Assembly: GCA_024638885.1 (NCBI GenBank)
Contig: JAHEJL010000004.1
Span: 1-64,000 of the forward strand
Length of the DNA stretch: 64,000 nucleotides
Source of the DNA: Coraliomargarita sp.
GTDB taxonomy: Bacteria > Verrucomicrobiota > Verrucomicrobiia > Opitutales > UBA953
Reading direction: 5' to 3'
The notes beneath the pieces are model-generated. The model saw only the letters and a program-made list of their open reading frames with translations. It did not search any database and was not told where the DNA came from. The translations under genes and the position numbers were made by a program. Below are positions 55,881 through 64,000 of the stretch, one piece after another (within the stretch, counting starts at the first letter, position 1; each line of letters begins with the position of its first letter).

Positions 55881-58800
55881 ATGAAGAATCCCGGACTTCC
55901 CGAAAAACAGGGTCTTTACGACCCCCAGTTTGAGCATGACGCCTGCGGCGTCGGCTTCGTTTGCCAGATGAAGGGCAAGCGTTCGCACGATATCATCCAG
56001 CAGGCCCTCACCATCCTGGTGAACCTCGACCACCGAGGCGCCTGCGGCTGCGAGACCAACACCGGTGACGGCGCGGGCATCCTGCTCCAGCTCCCCCACG
56101 GGTTCTTCGCGAAGCACGGCCCGGCCAACCTCCCCAAGCCCGGCCACTACGGCGTGGGCATGCTCTACGTCTCGCCGGACGCCAAGATCCGCGCCGCGAC
56201 CGAAGCCACCTTCACCGAGATCGCCAAGTCCCTCGGCCTCTCGCTCCTCGGCTGGCGCGACGTGCCCGTCGACAACTCCTCCCTCGGCAAGACCGCCATC
56301 GCCAGCGAACCGGTCGTCCGCCAGGCCTTCCTCGGTCGCCCGGCCGACTGCGCCACCGACCAGGACTTCGAACGCAAGCTCTTCATCCTGAGCAAGCAGG
56401 CCCACCACCAGATTCGCGGCGCCGGCAAGGACGAGTTCTACTACGCCAGCTCCCTCTCCTGCCGCACCATCATCTATAAGGGCATGCTCATGCCCGAACA
56501 GGTGGGCAAGTACTTCCGCGACCTCGCCGACAAGTCGATGGACACCGCCCTCGCGCTCGTCCACTCGCGCTTCTCGACCAACACCTTCCCGAGCTGGGAA
56601 CGTGCGCACCCGTACCACTACATCGCCCACAACGGCGAGATCAACACCCTCAACGGCAACGTCAACTGGATGAAGGCCCGCGAGCCCCTGCTGGCCAGCC
56701 CGCTGTTCGGCAAGGACCTCCCGAAGATCCTCCCGATCGTGAACCCGAACGGTTCCGACTCCGCCAAGTTCGACAACGTCCTCGAGCTGGTCGTCATGGG
56801 CGGCCGCTCGCTGCCCGAGGCCATGATGATGATGATTCCGGAGCCGTGGAACGGCCACGAATCCATGAGCGCGGAGAAGAAGGCGTTCTACGAATACAAC
56901 TCCTGCCTCATGGAGCCCTGGGACGGCCCCGCCTCCGTCGTCTTCACCGACGGCACGATGATCGGCGCCACCCTCGACCGCAACGGCCTCCGCCCTTCCC
57001 GCTACTACGTGACCAAGGATGACTACGTCATCATGGGCTCCGAAGCCGGCGTCCTCCCCGTCGACCCCGCCAACGTGGCCTCCAAGGGCCGCCTCCAGCC
57101 GGGCCGCATGTTCCTCGTGAACATGGAAGAAGGCCGCATCGTCGCCGACGAGGAGATCAAGCAGAAGATCGCCTCCCAGAAGCCCTACCGCGAGTGGCTC
57201 GACAAGAACCTCATCAAGCTCGCCGACATCGCCGACGCCCCGGCGGCCCCCGCCCCGGCCCATAGCAACACCGTCCAGCGCCAGCTCGCCTTCGGCTACA
57301 CCTTCGAAGACCAGCGCAAGCTGCTCGTCCCGATGGCCAAGGATGGCGTGGAAGCCACCGGCTCGATGGGCACGGACATCCCGCTCGCCGTCCTCTCGAA
57401 CAAGTCGAAGCTCCTCTACGACTACTTCAAGCAGCTCTTCGCGCAGGTCACCAACCCGCCGATCGACTGTATCCGCGAGGAGATCGTCACCTCCTCCGTC
57501 ACGACCATCGGACCCGAGCGCAACCTGCTCGACCCGAATCCGTCCAGCTGCCACCTGATCGAGCTCCAGTCGCCGATCCTCACCAACGAGGAACTCGCCA
57601 AGCTCCGCCACGTCGCCCACGGCCAGTTCAAGTCCGTCACCATCCCGACCCTCTTCGACGCCAAGTCCGGCGCCAAGGGCCTCGAGAAGGCCATGGACGA
57701 GGTCTGCCGCCAGGCCGGCCTCCACATCGACGCGGGCATCAACCTCATCATCCTGAGCGACCGCGGCGTCGACCGTAACAACGCCGCCATCCCGCCCCTG
57801 CTCGCCGTCTCCGGCCTGCACCACTACCTGATCCGCGAAGGCAAGCGCACCAAGGTCGGCCTCATCCTCGAGTCCGGCGAACCGCGCGAAGTGCACCACT
57901 TCTGCACGCTCATCGGCTACGGTTGCGCGGGCATCAATCCCTACCTCGCGTTCGAGACCCTCGACGACATGATCAAGCAGGGCCTGCTGGTCGGCGTCGA
58001 CCATTACACCGCCTGCAAGAACTACGTGAAGGCCGCCACCAAGGGCATCGTCAAGGTCGCCTCCAAGATCGGCATCTCGACCATCCAGAGCTACCTCGGC
58101 GCCCAGATCTTCGAGTGCGTCGGCCTCCAGCAGAAGGTCGTCGACAAGTACTTCACCGGCACGGCCACCCGCATCGAAGGCGCCGACATCGCCGCCATCG
58201 CCGAGGAGACCCTCGCCCGCCACGCCCGCGCGTTCCCTGAGCGCGTCGACACCCCCGCCACCCTCGAGGTCGGCGGCGACTACCAGTGGCGCAACGAAGG
58301 CGAAGGCCACCTCTTCAGCCCGCAGGTCATCCACTCGCTGCAGAAGGCCGTCCGCACGAACAACTACGACACCTTCAAGGTCTACTCCGGCCTGGTGAAC
58401 AACCAGATGCAGCAGATCTTCACGCTGCGCGGCCTGCTCCAGTTCAAGGCCCGCCAGCCGATCGACATCAGCGAGGTCGAGTCCGCCGAGAACATCCTCA
58501 AGCGCTTCAAGACGGGCGCGATGAGCTACGGCTCCATCTCCTCCGAGGCCCACGAGGCCCTCGCGATCGCGATGAACCGCATCGGCGGCAAGTCCAACAC
58601 CGGCGAAGGCGGCGAAGACCCGGCGCGCTTCACCTGGACCAACGAACAGGGCGACTCCAAGAACTCCGCCATCAAGCAGGTCGCGTCCGGCCGCTTCGGC
58701 GTCACGAGCCGCTACCTGACGAACGCCAAGGAACTCCAGATCAAGATGGCCCAGGGCGCGAAGCCCGGCGAAGGCGGCCAGCTCCCCGGCGGCAAGGTCT

Positions 58801-60458
58801 ATCCTTGGATCGCCAAGGTGCGCCACTCCACCACGGGCGTGGGCCTCATCTCCCCTCCCCCGCACCACGACATCTACTCGATCGAGGACCTCTCGGAACT
58901 CATCCATGACCTGAAGAACGCCAACCGCGCCGCGCGCGTCAGCGTGAAGCTCGTCTCGGAAGTCGGCGTCGGCACCATCGCCACGGGCGTGGCCAAGGCG
59001 CACGCGGACGTCGTCCTGATCTCGGGCTTCGACGGCGGCACGGGCGCTTCGCCCCAGACCTCCATCAAGCACGCCGGCCTGCCGTGGGAACTCGGCCTCG
59101 CCGAGACCCACCAGACCCTCGTCCTCAACAACCTCCGCTCCCGCATCGTCGTCGAGACCGACGGCCAGCTGAAGACCGGCCGTGACGTCGTCATCGCCGC
59201 CCTCCTCGGCGCCGAAGAGTTCGGCTTCGCCACGGGCCCGCTGGTGACCCTCGGTTGCATCATGATGCGCGTGTGCCACCTCAACACCTGCCCGGTCGGC
59301 GTCGCCACCCAGGACCCTGAGCTCCGCAAGAACTTCACCGGCCGTCCGGAAGATACCGTGAACTTCATGCGCTTCATCGCGCAGGAAGTCCGCGAGATCA
59401 TGGCCCAGCTCGGCTTCCGCACGCTCAACGAGATGGTCGGCCGCACCGACGTCCTCGAAGCGCGCCACGCCGTCGAGCACTGGAAGGCCAAGGGCATCGA
59501 CCTCTCCAAGCTCCTCTACTCGCCGAAGGCCGGCCCCGAAGTGGGTCGCTTCTGCACCGAGAAGCAGGACCACGGCCTCGAGAAGGGCCTCGACCTCTCC
59601 GTCCTCCTGGCGAAGTGCCAGCCGGCCATCGAGAAGGGCGAGAAGGTCCGCTACGAAGGCGAGATCAAGAACACCCACCGCGTCGTCGGCACGATCCTCG
59701 GCAACGAGATCACCAAGAAGCACACCGACGGCCTGCCGGACGGCACCATCCACCTGAAGTTCAAGGGCAGCGCGGGCCAGTCCCTCGGCGCCTTCGTCCC
59801 CCCGGGCGTGACCATCGAGCTCGAAGGCGACGCCAACGACTACGTCGGCAAGGGCCTCAGCGGCGGCCGCATCATCGTCTACCCTGACGCCAAGGCCACC
59901 TTCCCGGCCGAAGAGAACATCATCCTCGGCAACGTCGCCCTCTACGGCGCGACCTCCGGCGAGGCGTTCTTCCGCGGCATGGCCGGCGAACGCTTCTGCG
60001 TGCGCAACTCCGGCGTCTCCACCGTCGTCGAAGGCGTGGGTGACCACGGCTGCGAATACATGACCGGCGGACGCGTCGTCGTCCTCGGCACCACGGGCCG
60101 CAACTTCGCCGCCGGCATGAGCGGCGGCGTGGCCTACATCCTCGACGAGAAGGGCGACTTCGCCACCCGCTGCAACAAGCAGATGGTCGGCCTCGAGAAG
60201 CCGGACGCGACCGACGCCGCGGAACTCCGCGGCCTCGTCGAGCGCCACGCCGAGCTCACGGGCAGCCAGAAGGCGAAGCAGCTCCTCGCCAACTGGGACG
60301 CCTCCCTCGCCAAGTTCGTCAAGGTGATGCCGAAGGACTACAAGCGAGTCCTCCAGGCCATCGCGACGGCCCAGGCCAAGGGCCTCAGCGGCGACGCCGC
60401 CCTCAACGAAGCCTTCGAGATCAACTCGCGCGACACCGCCCGAGTCGGCGGCGGCTGA
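55881..60458 (+). CDS. gltB: Glutamate synthase large subunit
   Basis: GltB takes ammonia from glutamine and, with GltD electrons, converts 2-oxoglutarate to glutamate. It has 1525 residues. The N-terminal propeptide (residues 1-21) precedes Cys22 in HDACGVGF, the nucleophile of the glutaminase after processing. The FMN domain follows, and the [3Fe-4S] cysteines lie in [15 protein letters not shown]. The C-terminal region has the Gly-rich beta-helix. The ATG at 55881 is preferred to the upstream TTG. gltD follows after 36 bases. Confidence 0.97.
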   Translation: MKNPGLPEKQGLYDPQFEHDACGVGFVCQMKGKRSHDIIQQALTILVNLDHRGACGCETNTGDGAGILLQLPHGFFAKHGPANLPKPGHYGVGMLYVSPDAKIRAATEATFTEIAKSLGLSLLGWRDVPVDNSSLGKTAIASEPVVRQAFLGRPADCATDQDFERKLFILSKQAHHQIRGAGKDEFYYASSLSCRTIIYKGMLMPEQVGKYFRDLADKSMDTALALVHSRFSTNTFPSWERAHPYHYIAHNGEINTLNGNVNWMKAREPLLASPLFGKDLPKILPIVNPNGSDSAKFDNVLELVVMGGRSLPEAMMMMIPEPWNGHESMSAEKKAFYEYNSCLMEPWDGPASVVFTDGTMIGATLDRNGLRPSRYYVTKDDYVIMGSEAGVLPVDPANVASKGRLQPGRMFLVNMEEGRIVADEEIKQKIASQKPYREWLDKNLIKLADIADAPAAPAPAHSNTVQRQLAFGYTFEDQRKLLVPMAKDGVEATGSMGTDIPLAVLSNKSKLLYDYFKQLFAQVTNPPIDCIREEIVTSSVTTIGPERNLLDPNPSSCHLIELQSPILTNEELAKLRHVAHGQFKSVTIPTLFDAKSGAKGLEKAMDEVCRQAGLHIDAGINLIILSDRGVDRNNAAIPPLLAVSGLHHYLIREGKRTKVGLILESGEPREVHHFCTLIGYGCAGINPYLAFETLDDMIKQGLLVGVDHYTACKNYVKAATKGIVKVASKIGISTIQSYLGAQIFECVGLQQKVVDKYFTGTATRIEGADIAAIAEETLARHARAFPERVDTPATLEVGGDYQWRNEGEGHLFSPQVIHSLQKAVRTNNYDTFKVYSGLVNNQMQQIFTLRGLLQFKARQPIDISEVESAENILKRFKTGAMSYGSISSEAHEALAIAMNRIGGKSNTGEGGEDPARFTWTNEQGDSKNSAIKQVASGRFGVTSRYLTNAKELQIKMAQGAKPGEGGQLPGGKVYPWIAKVRHSTTGVGLISPPPHHDIYSIEDLSELIHDLKNANRAARVSVKLVSEVGVGTIATGVAKAHADVVLISGFDGGTGASPQTSIKHAGLPWELGLAETHQTLVLNNLRSRIVVETDGQLKTGRDVVIAALLGAEEFGFATGPLVTLGCIMMRVCHLNTCPVGVATQDPELRKNFTGRPEDTVNFMRFIAQEVREIMAQLGFRTLNEMVGRTDVLEARHAVEHWKAKGIDLSKLLYSPKAGPEVGRFCTEKQDHGLEKGLDLSVLLAKCQPAIEKGEKVRYEGEIKNTHRVVGTILGNEITKKHTDGLPDGTIHLKFKGSAGQSLGAFVPPGVTIELEGDANDYVGKGLSGGRIIVYPDAKATFPAEENIILGNVALYGATSGEAFFRGMAGERFCVRNSGVSTVVEGVGDHGCEYMTGGRVVVLGTTGRNFAAGMSGGVAYILDEKGDFATRCNKQMVGLEKPDATDAAELRGLVERHAELTGSQKAKQLLANWDASLAKFVKVMPKDYKRVLQAIATAQAKGLSGDAALNEAFEINSRDTARVGGG

Positions 60459-60494
60459 TCACCCACCACGTCCACACCAAGCACCTTCTGCACC

Positions 60495-61979
60495 ATGGGA
60501 AAACCTACCGGATTTGTCGAATACCAGCGCGAACTCCCGCCTGATCGCGATGCCCTCACCCGCATCGGCGACTGGAAGGAGATCCACCACCATCACTCCG
60601 ACGAGAAGCTCCAGAAACAGGGCGCCCGCTGCATGGACTGCGGCGTGCCGTTCTGCCACACGGGCAAGCTCATCAGCGGGATGGCCAGCGGCTGCCCGAT
60701 CAACAACCTGATCCCCGAGTGGAACGACCTCGTCTACAAGGGCCTCTGGCGCGAAGCGCTGGAACGCCTCCACAAGACCAACAACTTCCCGGAGTTCACC
60801 GGCCGCGTCTGCCCCGCCCCGTGCGAAGGCTCCTGCGTGCTCGGCATGAACAAGCCGGCCGTCACGATCAAGAACATCGAGGTCTCGATCATCGACAAGG
60901 GCTGGGAGAACGGCTGGGTCATCCCCCGCGCGCCGACGAAGCGCACCGGCAAGAAGGTCGCCGTCATCGGCTCCGGACCCGCCGGCCTCTCCGCCGCCGC
61001 GCAGCTCAACTACGCCGGCCATAACGTCACCGTCTTCGAACGCTCCGACCGTCCGGGCGGCCTGCTGATGTACGGCATCCCGAACATGAAGCTCGAGAAG
61101 AAGGAAGTGGTCCTGCGCCGCATCGCCCTCCTCGAAGCCGAAGGCGTCACCTTCAAGTGCGGCGTCAACGTCGGCGTCGATGTCTCGCCCGAACAGCTCC
61201 GCAAGGACTTCGACGCGGTCATCCTCACCGTCGGCGCCACCAAGGGCCGCGACCTCCCCCTCCCCGGCCGCGAGGCCAAGGGCATCCATCTCGCGATGGA
61301 GTTCCTACACGCCAACACGAAGAACCTCCTGGACGGCAAGTCCCCCGACGCGACCATCACCGCCAAGGGCAAGGATGTCGTGATCATCGGCGGCGGCGAC
61401 ACCGGCACCGACTGCGTGGGCACCTCGCTCCGCCACGGCTGCAAGTCCGTCGTCCAGCTCGAGATCATGCCGAAGGCCCCGACCACCCGCGCCAAGGACA
61501 ACCCGTGGCCGGAATGGCCGAAGACCTACAAGGTCGACTACGGCCAGGAAGAAGCCGCCGCCAAGTACGGCTCCGACCCGCGCGTCTACCTCACCACGGC
61601 CACGAAGTTCGTCGCCGACGAACAGGGCAACCTCAAGGAAGTCCACACCGTCGAAGTCGAATGGAAGAAGGACGAAAAGGGCGTCTTCGGTCCGCAGAAG
61701 ATCGCCGGCACCGAGAAGGTCCGCCCGGCCCAGCTCGTCCTCCTCGCCATGGGCTTCATGGGCCCGGAACAGCCGCTCCTCGAAGCCTTCGGCGTCGAGC
61801 GCGACGCCCGCTCCAACGTCAAGGCCGACCACGAGAAGTACGTGACCAACCTCCCCGGCGTCTTCGCCGCCGGTGACTGCCGTCGCGGCCAGTCCCTCGT
61901 CGTCTGGGCCTTCAATGAAGGCCGTGGCGTCGCCCGCGAGTGCGACAAGTTCCTGATGGGCAAGTCGGAGCTCCCGTAA
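60495..61979 (+). CDS. gltD: Glutamate synthase small subunit
   Basis: GltD passes electrons from NADPH through FAD and two [4Fe-4S] clusters to GltB. The 494-residue protein has N-terminal cysteines CMDCGVPFC and CPAPCEGSC (the cluster region). [13 protein letters not shown] is near residue 160 and [14 protein letters not shown] near 300. It lies 36 bases downstream of gltB and ends in a strong hairpin terminator. Typical length and intact motifs. Confidence 0.96.
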   Translation: MGKPTGFVEYQRELPPDRDALTRIGDWKEIHHHHSDEKLQKQGARCMDCGVPFCHTGKLISGMASGCPINNLIPEWNDLVYKGLWREALERLHKTNNFPEFTGRVCPAPCEGSCVLGMNKPAVTIKNIEVSIIDKGWENGWVIPRAPTKRTGKKVAVIGSGPAGLSAAAQLNYAGHNVTVFERSDRPGGLLMYGIPNMKLEKKEVVLRRIALLEAEGVTFKCGVNVGVDVSPEQLRKDFDAVILTVGATKGRDLPLPGREAKGIHLAMEFLHANTKNLLDGKSPDATITAKGKDVVIIGGGDTGTDCVGTSLRHGCKSVVQLEIMPKAPTTRAKDNPWPEWPKTYKVDYGQEEAAAKYGSDPRVYLTTATKFVADEQGNLKEVHTVEVEWKKDEKGVFGPQKIAGTEKVRPAQLVLLAMGFMGPEQPLLEAFGVERDARSNVKADHEKYVTNLPGVFAAGDCRRGQSLVVWAFNEGRGVARECDKFLMGKSELP

Positions 61980-62000
61980 GCCCCGCCGCCATCGTCCGCC

Positions 62001-62033
62001 GAAGCCCGACTCATCGAGTCGGGCTTCTTGTTG
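62001..62033 (+). terminator. Intrinsic terminator of gltBD
   Basis: A 12-bp stem GAAGCCCGACTC (62001-62012) pairs with GAGTCGGGCTTC (62016-62027) around a 3-base loop, followed by TTGTTGG. Confidence 0.85.
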
Positions 62034-62080
62034 GCAGGGTTTCGCCTTGAGTCGGCCCCCGGGCCTACCACCTTGCAGCC

Positions 62081-63679
62081 ATGGCCATCGCCCCCTGGTT
62101 CAAGCCGGCGCTGACGCGCTCCCTGCAAGCGGGCTACGGTCGTGCCGACTTCCTCGCCGACCTCGCGGCCGGCCTGCTCGTCGGCGTGGTCGCCCTACCC
62201 CTCTCGATGGGCCTGGCGATCGCCTCCGGCGTCAGTCCGGAACAAGGCCTCTACACGGCCATCATCGGCGGCGTGCTCGTCTCCCTGCTCGGCGGCTCCC
62301 GCGTGCAGGTCGCCGGCCCGGCCGGCGCCTTCGTCGGCATCTGCGCCGCGGCGGTCATCACCCACGGCTACCTCGGCCTCGCCCTCGCGACGCTGATGGC
62401 CGGCGTGATGCTCCTCGCCTTCGGCGCCCAGCGCCTCGGCAAGTATATCGGTTTCATCCCCTACCCGGTGGTCATCGGCTTCACGACCGGCATCGCGCTC
62501 ATCATCGGCAGCACGCAGCTCGACTCCGCGTTGGGCATCACCGACCCCACGCCGGCCATCCCCTCCTTCGTCGGTCGTCTCGCCTACGTCGTCCATCACC
62601 TCGGCCTCACCTCCTTCGGCGCCCTCGCGGTCTCGGCCGGCACCCTCGCCGTCATCGTCGGCCTGCGCAAGATCTCGCTCAAGATCCCCGGCGCGCTGAT
62701 CGCGGTCCTGATCGGGACGGTCGTCGTGACCCTGCTCGGCGTCCCTGATTCGTCCATCCCGACCATCGGCACGAAGTTCAAGGAAATCAGCGCGAGCTTC
62801 CGCCTGACGGACTGGAGCCACAGCCTTCCGGATCGCGCCGCCTGGCTGGCCAAGGCTTGGGACGTCCTGCCGCTGGCCTTCGGCATCGCCCTGCTGGTCG
62901 GCATCGAATCCCTGCTCTGCGCCGTCGTCGCCGACGGCATGTCCGGCGACCGACACGACTCCGACACCGAGCTGGCCGCCCAAGGCGTCGCCAACATCGC
63001 CTCGGCCTGCTTCATGGGCCTGCCGGTCACCGGCGTCATCGCCCGCACCAGCACCAACGCCCGCGCCGGCGCCAAGACCCCGGTCTCGGGCCTCATCCAC
63101 GCCGCGACGGTGCTGGCCATCCTGCTCATCCTGGCCCCGCTGGTGAAACTCATCCCGCTCGCCTCGCTGGCCGGCGTCCTGCTGTCGGTCTGCTGGTACA
63201 TGGCCGAACTCCCGCTCTGGCCGCGTCTCTTCCGCTCGGGCGGCTCGGACATGATCCTGCTGGTGCTCGCCTGCGTGATCACGGTCTTCGTAGACCTCAT
63301 CTGGGCCGTCGGCCTCGGCGTCATCGCCGCCTTCGTCTTCCTGCTCATCCGCAAGTCCGCCCATCCGGAGAAGGAAGAACCCGAGACCATCGACGTCGAG
63401 GAACGCGCCGACGAGGTCCGCCTCGCGCTCTCGGGCCACCTGCACTTCGGCCGCGCCGCCGAACCGCGCGCCGTCGAAGCCCGCCTCAAGGCCGGCACGC
63501 TGCACCTGACCCTCGATTTCAGCCACGCGCTCTTCGTCGATTGTTCCTACGCGCAGGCCCTCCGCGAACTCGCCACGCATGCGCGCAAGCAAGGCGTGAC
63601 GGTCCGAGCCATCGGCCTGCAAGGCCGCTCGGCGGCCGACTTCGCCCGCTTCGGCCTGCGCGAAGTCATCGCGATCTGA
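62081..63679 (+). CDS. SulP-family inorganic anion transporter
   Basis: SulP carriers move sulfate, bicarbonate or related anions. The 532-residue protein has about 12 TM helices with the family block GLAIASGVSPEQGLYTAIIG near residue 45. The C-terminal cytoplasmic part (from about 440) is a STAS-like domain (VRLALSGHLHFGRA...LDFSHALFVDCS). The anion is not decided by sequence; sulfate would fit the cysNC and cysK genes, but bicarbonate carriers look the same. It is a single gene between the gltBD terminator and the next start. Confidence 0.9.
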   Translation: MAIAPWFKPALTRSLQAGYGRADFLADLAAGLLVGVVALPLSMGLAIASGVSPEQGLYTAIIGGVLVSLLGGSRVQVAGPAGAFVGICAAAVITHGYLGLALATLMAGVMLLAFGAQRLGKYIGFIPYPVVIGFTTGIALIIGSTQLDSALGITDPTPAIPSFVGRLAYVVHHLGLTSFGALAVSAGTLAVIVGLRKISLKIPGALIAVLIGTVVVTLLGVPDSSIPTIGTKFKEISASFRLTDWSHSLPDRAAWLAKAWDVLPLAFGIALLVGIESLLCAVVADGMSGDRHDSDTELAAQGVANIASACFMGLPVTGVIARTSTNARAGAKTPVSGLIHAATVLAILLILAPLVKLIPLASLAGVLLSVCWYMAELPLWPRLFRSGGSDMILLVLACVITVFVDLIWAVGLGVIAAFVFLLIRKSAHPEKEEPETIDVEERADEVRLALSGHLHFGRAAEPRAVEARLKAGTLHLTLDFSHALFVDCSYAQALRELATHARKQGVTVRAIGLQGRSAADFARFGLREVIAI

Positions 63680-63728
63680 AAGCCTCTCTGGGGTTGCCCC
63701 GCCACGCCGGCGGACCTAGGTTGCCGGC

Positions 63729-64000
63729 GTGAGCACGCCCTCCCTCGAAGCCCTCAAATCCGTCGCGCTGGCGACCGCCACCGCCGCCGGCGACCTGCTC
63801 GCCAAGGGCGCGCAGATGAAGGTCAACGCGTCCACCGACGACGACGTGAAGATGCAGGCCGACGTCGACTCGGAGCACCTCGTGCGCGACATGCTCAAGG
63901 CCACGGGCCTCCCCGTCATCGGCGAGGAACTCGGCGGCGACGCCTCCCTCTTCGAAGGCGACAGCCTCTACTGGGTCGTCGACCCGCTCGACGGCACCTA
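63729..64000 (+). CDS. Inositol monophosphatase family protein (3' end outside window)
   Basis: A GTG at 63729 opens a frame that runs to the edge of the window. The first 90 codons show the family metal-binding start: KMQADVDSEH, then the metal Glu in GEELGG and VVDPLDGT, the Asp metal-site motif. Members hydrolyse inositol phosphates, PAP or fructose-bisphosphate. The class (CysQ-like or SuhB-like) cannot be decided from the fragment. Confidence 0.88.
   Translation, partial: MSTPSLEALKSVALATATAAGDLLAKGAQMKVNASTDDDVKMQADVDSEHLVRDMLKATGLPVIGEELGGDASLFEGDSLYWVVDPLDGT

Noticed and set aside
55683..60248. 1521-codon open frame antisense to gltB
   Set aside because: It mirrors the well-identified gltB gene; long antisense frames are expected at this GC content, and its translation is repetitive Gly/Asp/Val/Leu-rich sequence with no domain.

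Overview
This is a dense stretch of bacterial chromosome, roughly two-thirds G+C by eye, with almost no mobile DNA. The gene content suggests a member of the Verrucomicrobiota, probably of the Opitutae type. The signs are an S1-family sulfatase and a beta-helix polysaccharide-type protein, Tat-exported oxidoreductase and superoxide dismutase, an exosortase, an acyltransferase/acyl-ACP synthetase fusion, a GltBD pair, and GTAGGG-type double-hairpin intergenic repeats. This placement is inferred from gene content; there is no rRNA gene in the window to confirm it.

Left part (1-19.8 kb). The window opens inside cysNC (sulfate activation). It continues with a lipoprotein-like or secreted sulfatase, an azoreductase bracketed by two near-identical palindromic repeats, and a Tat-type Gfo/Idh/MocA oxidoreductase. 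Next come a umuDC SOS mutagenesis operon with a perfect 18-bp palindromic operator candidate, cysK, infA, tadA, a Tat-exported Mn superoxide dismutase, an esterase, a beta-helix protein, an adenylate-kinase-like protein with a long unknown C-terminus, an unknown secreted protein, glgP, and a PlsC/acyl-ACP synthetase fusion.

Middle (19.8-48 kb), nearly all on the + strand and arranged in runs of genes that overlap by 1-4 bases. A YejABEF-like peptide ABC transporter (with the ATPase split in two) runs directly into an exosortase and glgA. After a small porin come lipA and a UvrD-type helicase. Then come serA-plsY-hom-lysC (serine, phospholipid and threonine/aspartate-family synthesis). A large TPR protein with ExbB-like and ExbD-like partners follows, then uppS-cdsA-miaA (envelope lipids and tRNA modification), a peroxiredoxin, acnA, a small membrane protein and aroQ.

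Right part (48-64 kb). On the - strand lie an FAD oxidoreductase, an LpoB/YcfL/COG3014 lipoprotein trio and an AEC transporter. The tmRNA gene ssrA follows, with a near-consensus sigma70 promoter and a terminator. Next to it is a clearly lower-GC unknown membrane-anchored gene. The window ends with a HEAT-THUMP-methyltransferase, gltBD, a SulP transporter and the start of an inositol-monophosphatase-family gene.

Most genes are ordinary housekeeping genes. The points most worth a second look are: the ExbB/ExbD-like pair that lacks the usual ion-pathway residues and is tied to a 929-residue TPR protein; the matched periplasmic insertions in both Yej permeases; the exosortase embedded between a peptide transporter and glycogen synthase; the umuD operator; the low-GC gene beside ssrA; and the repeats that flank the azoreductase gene.
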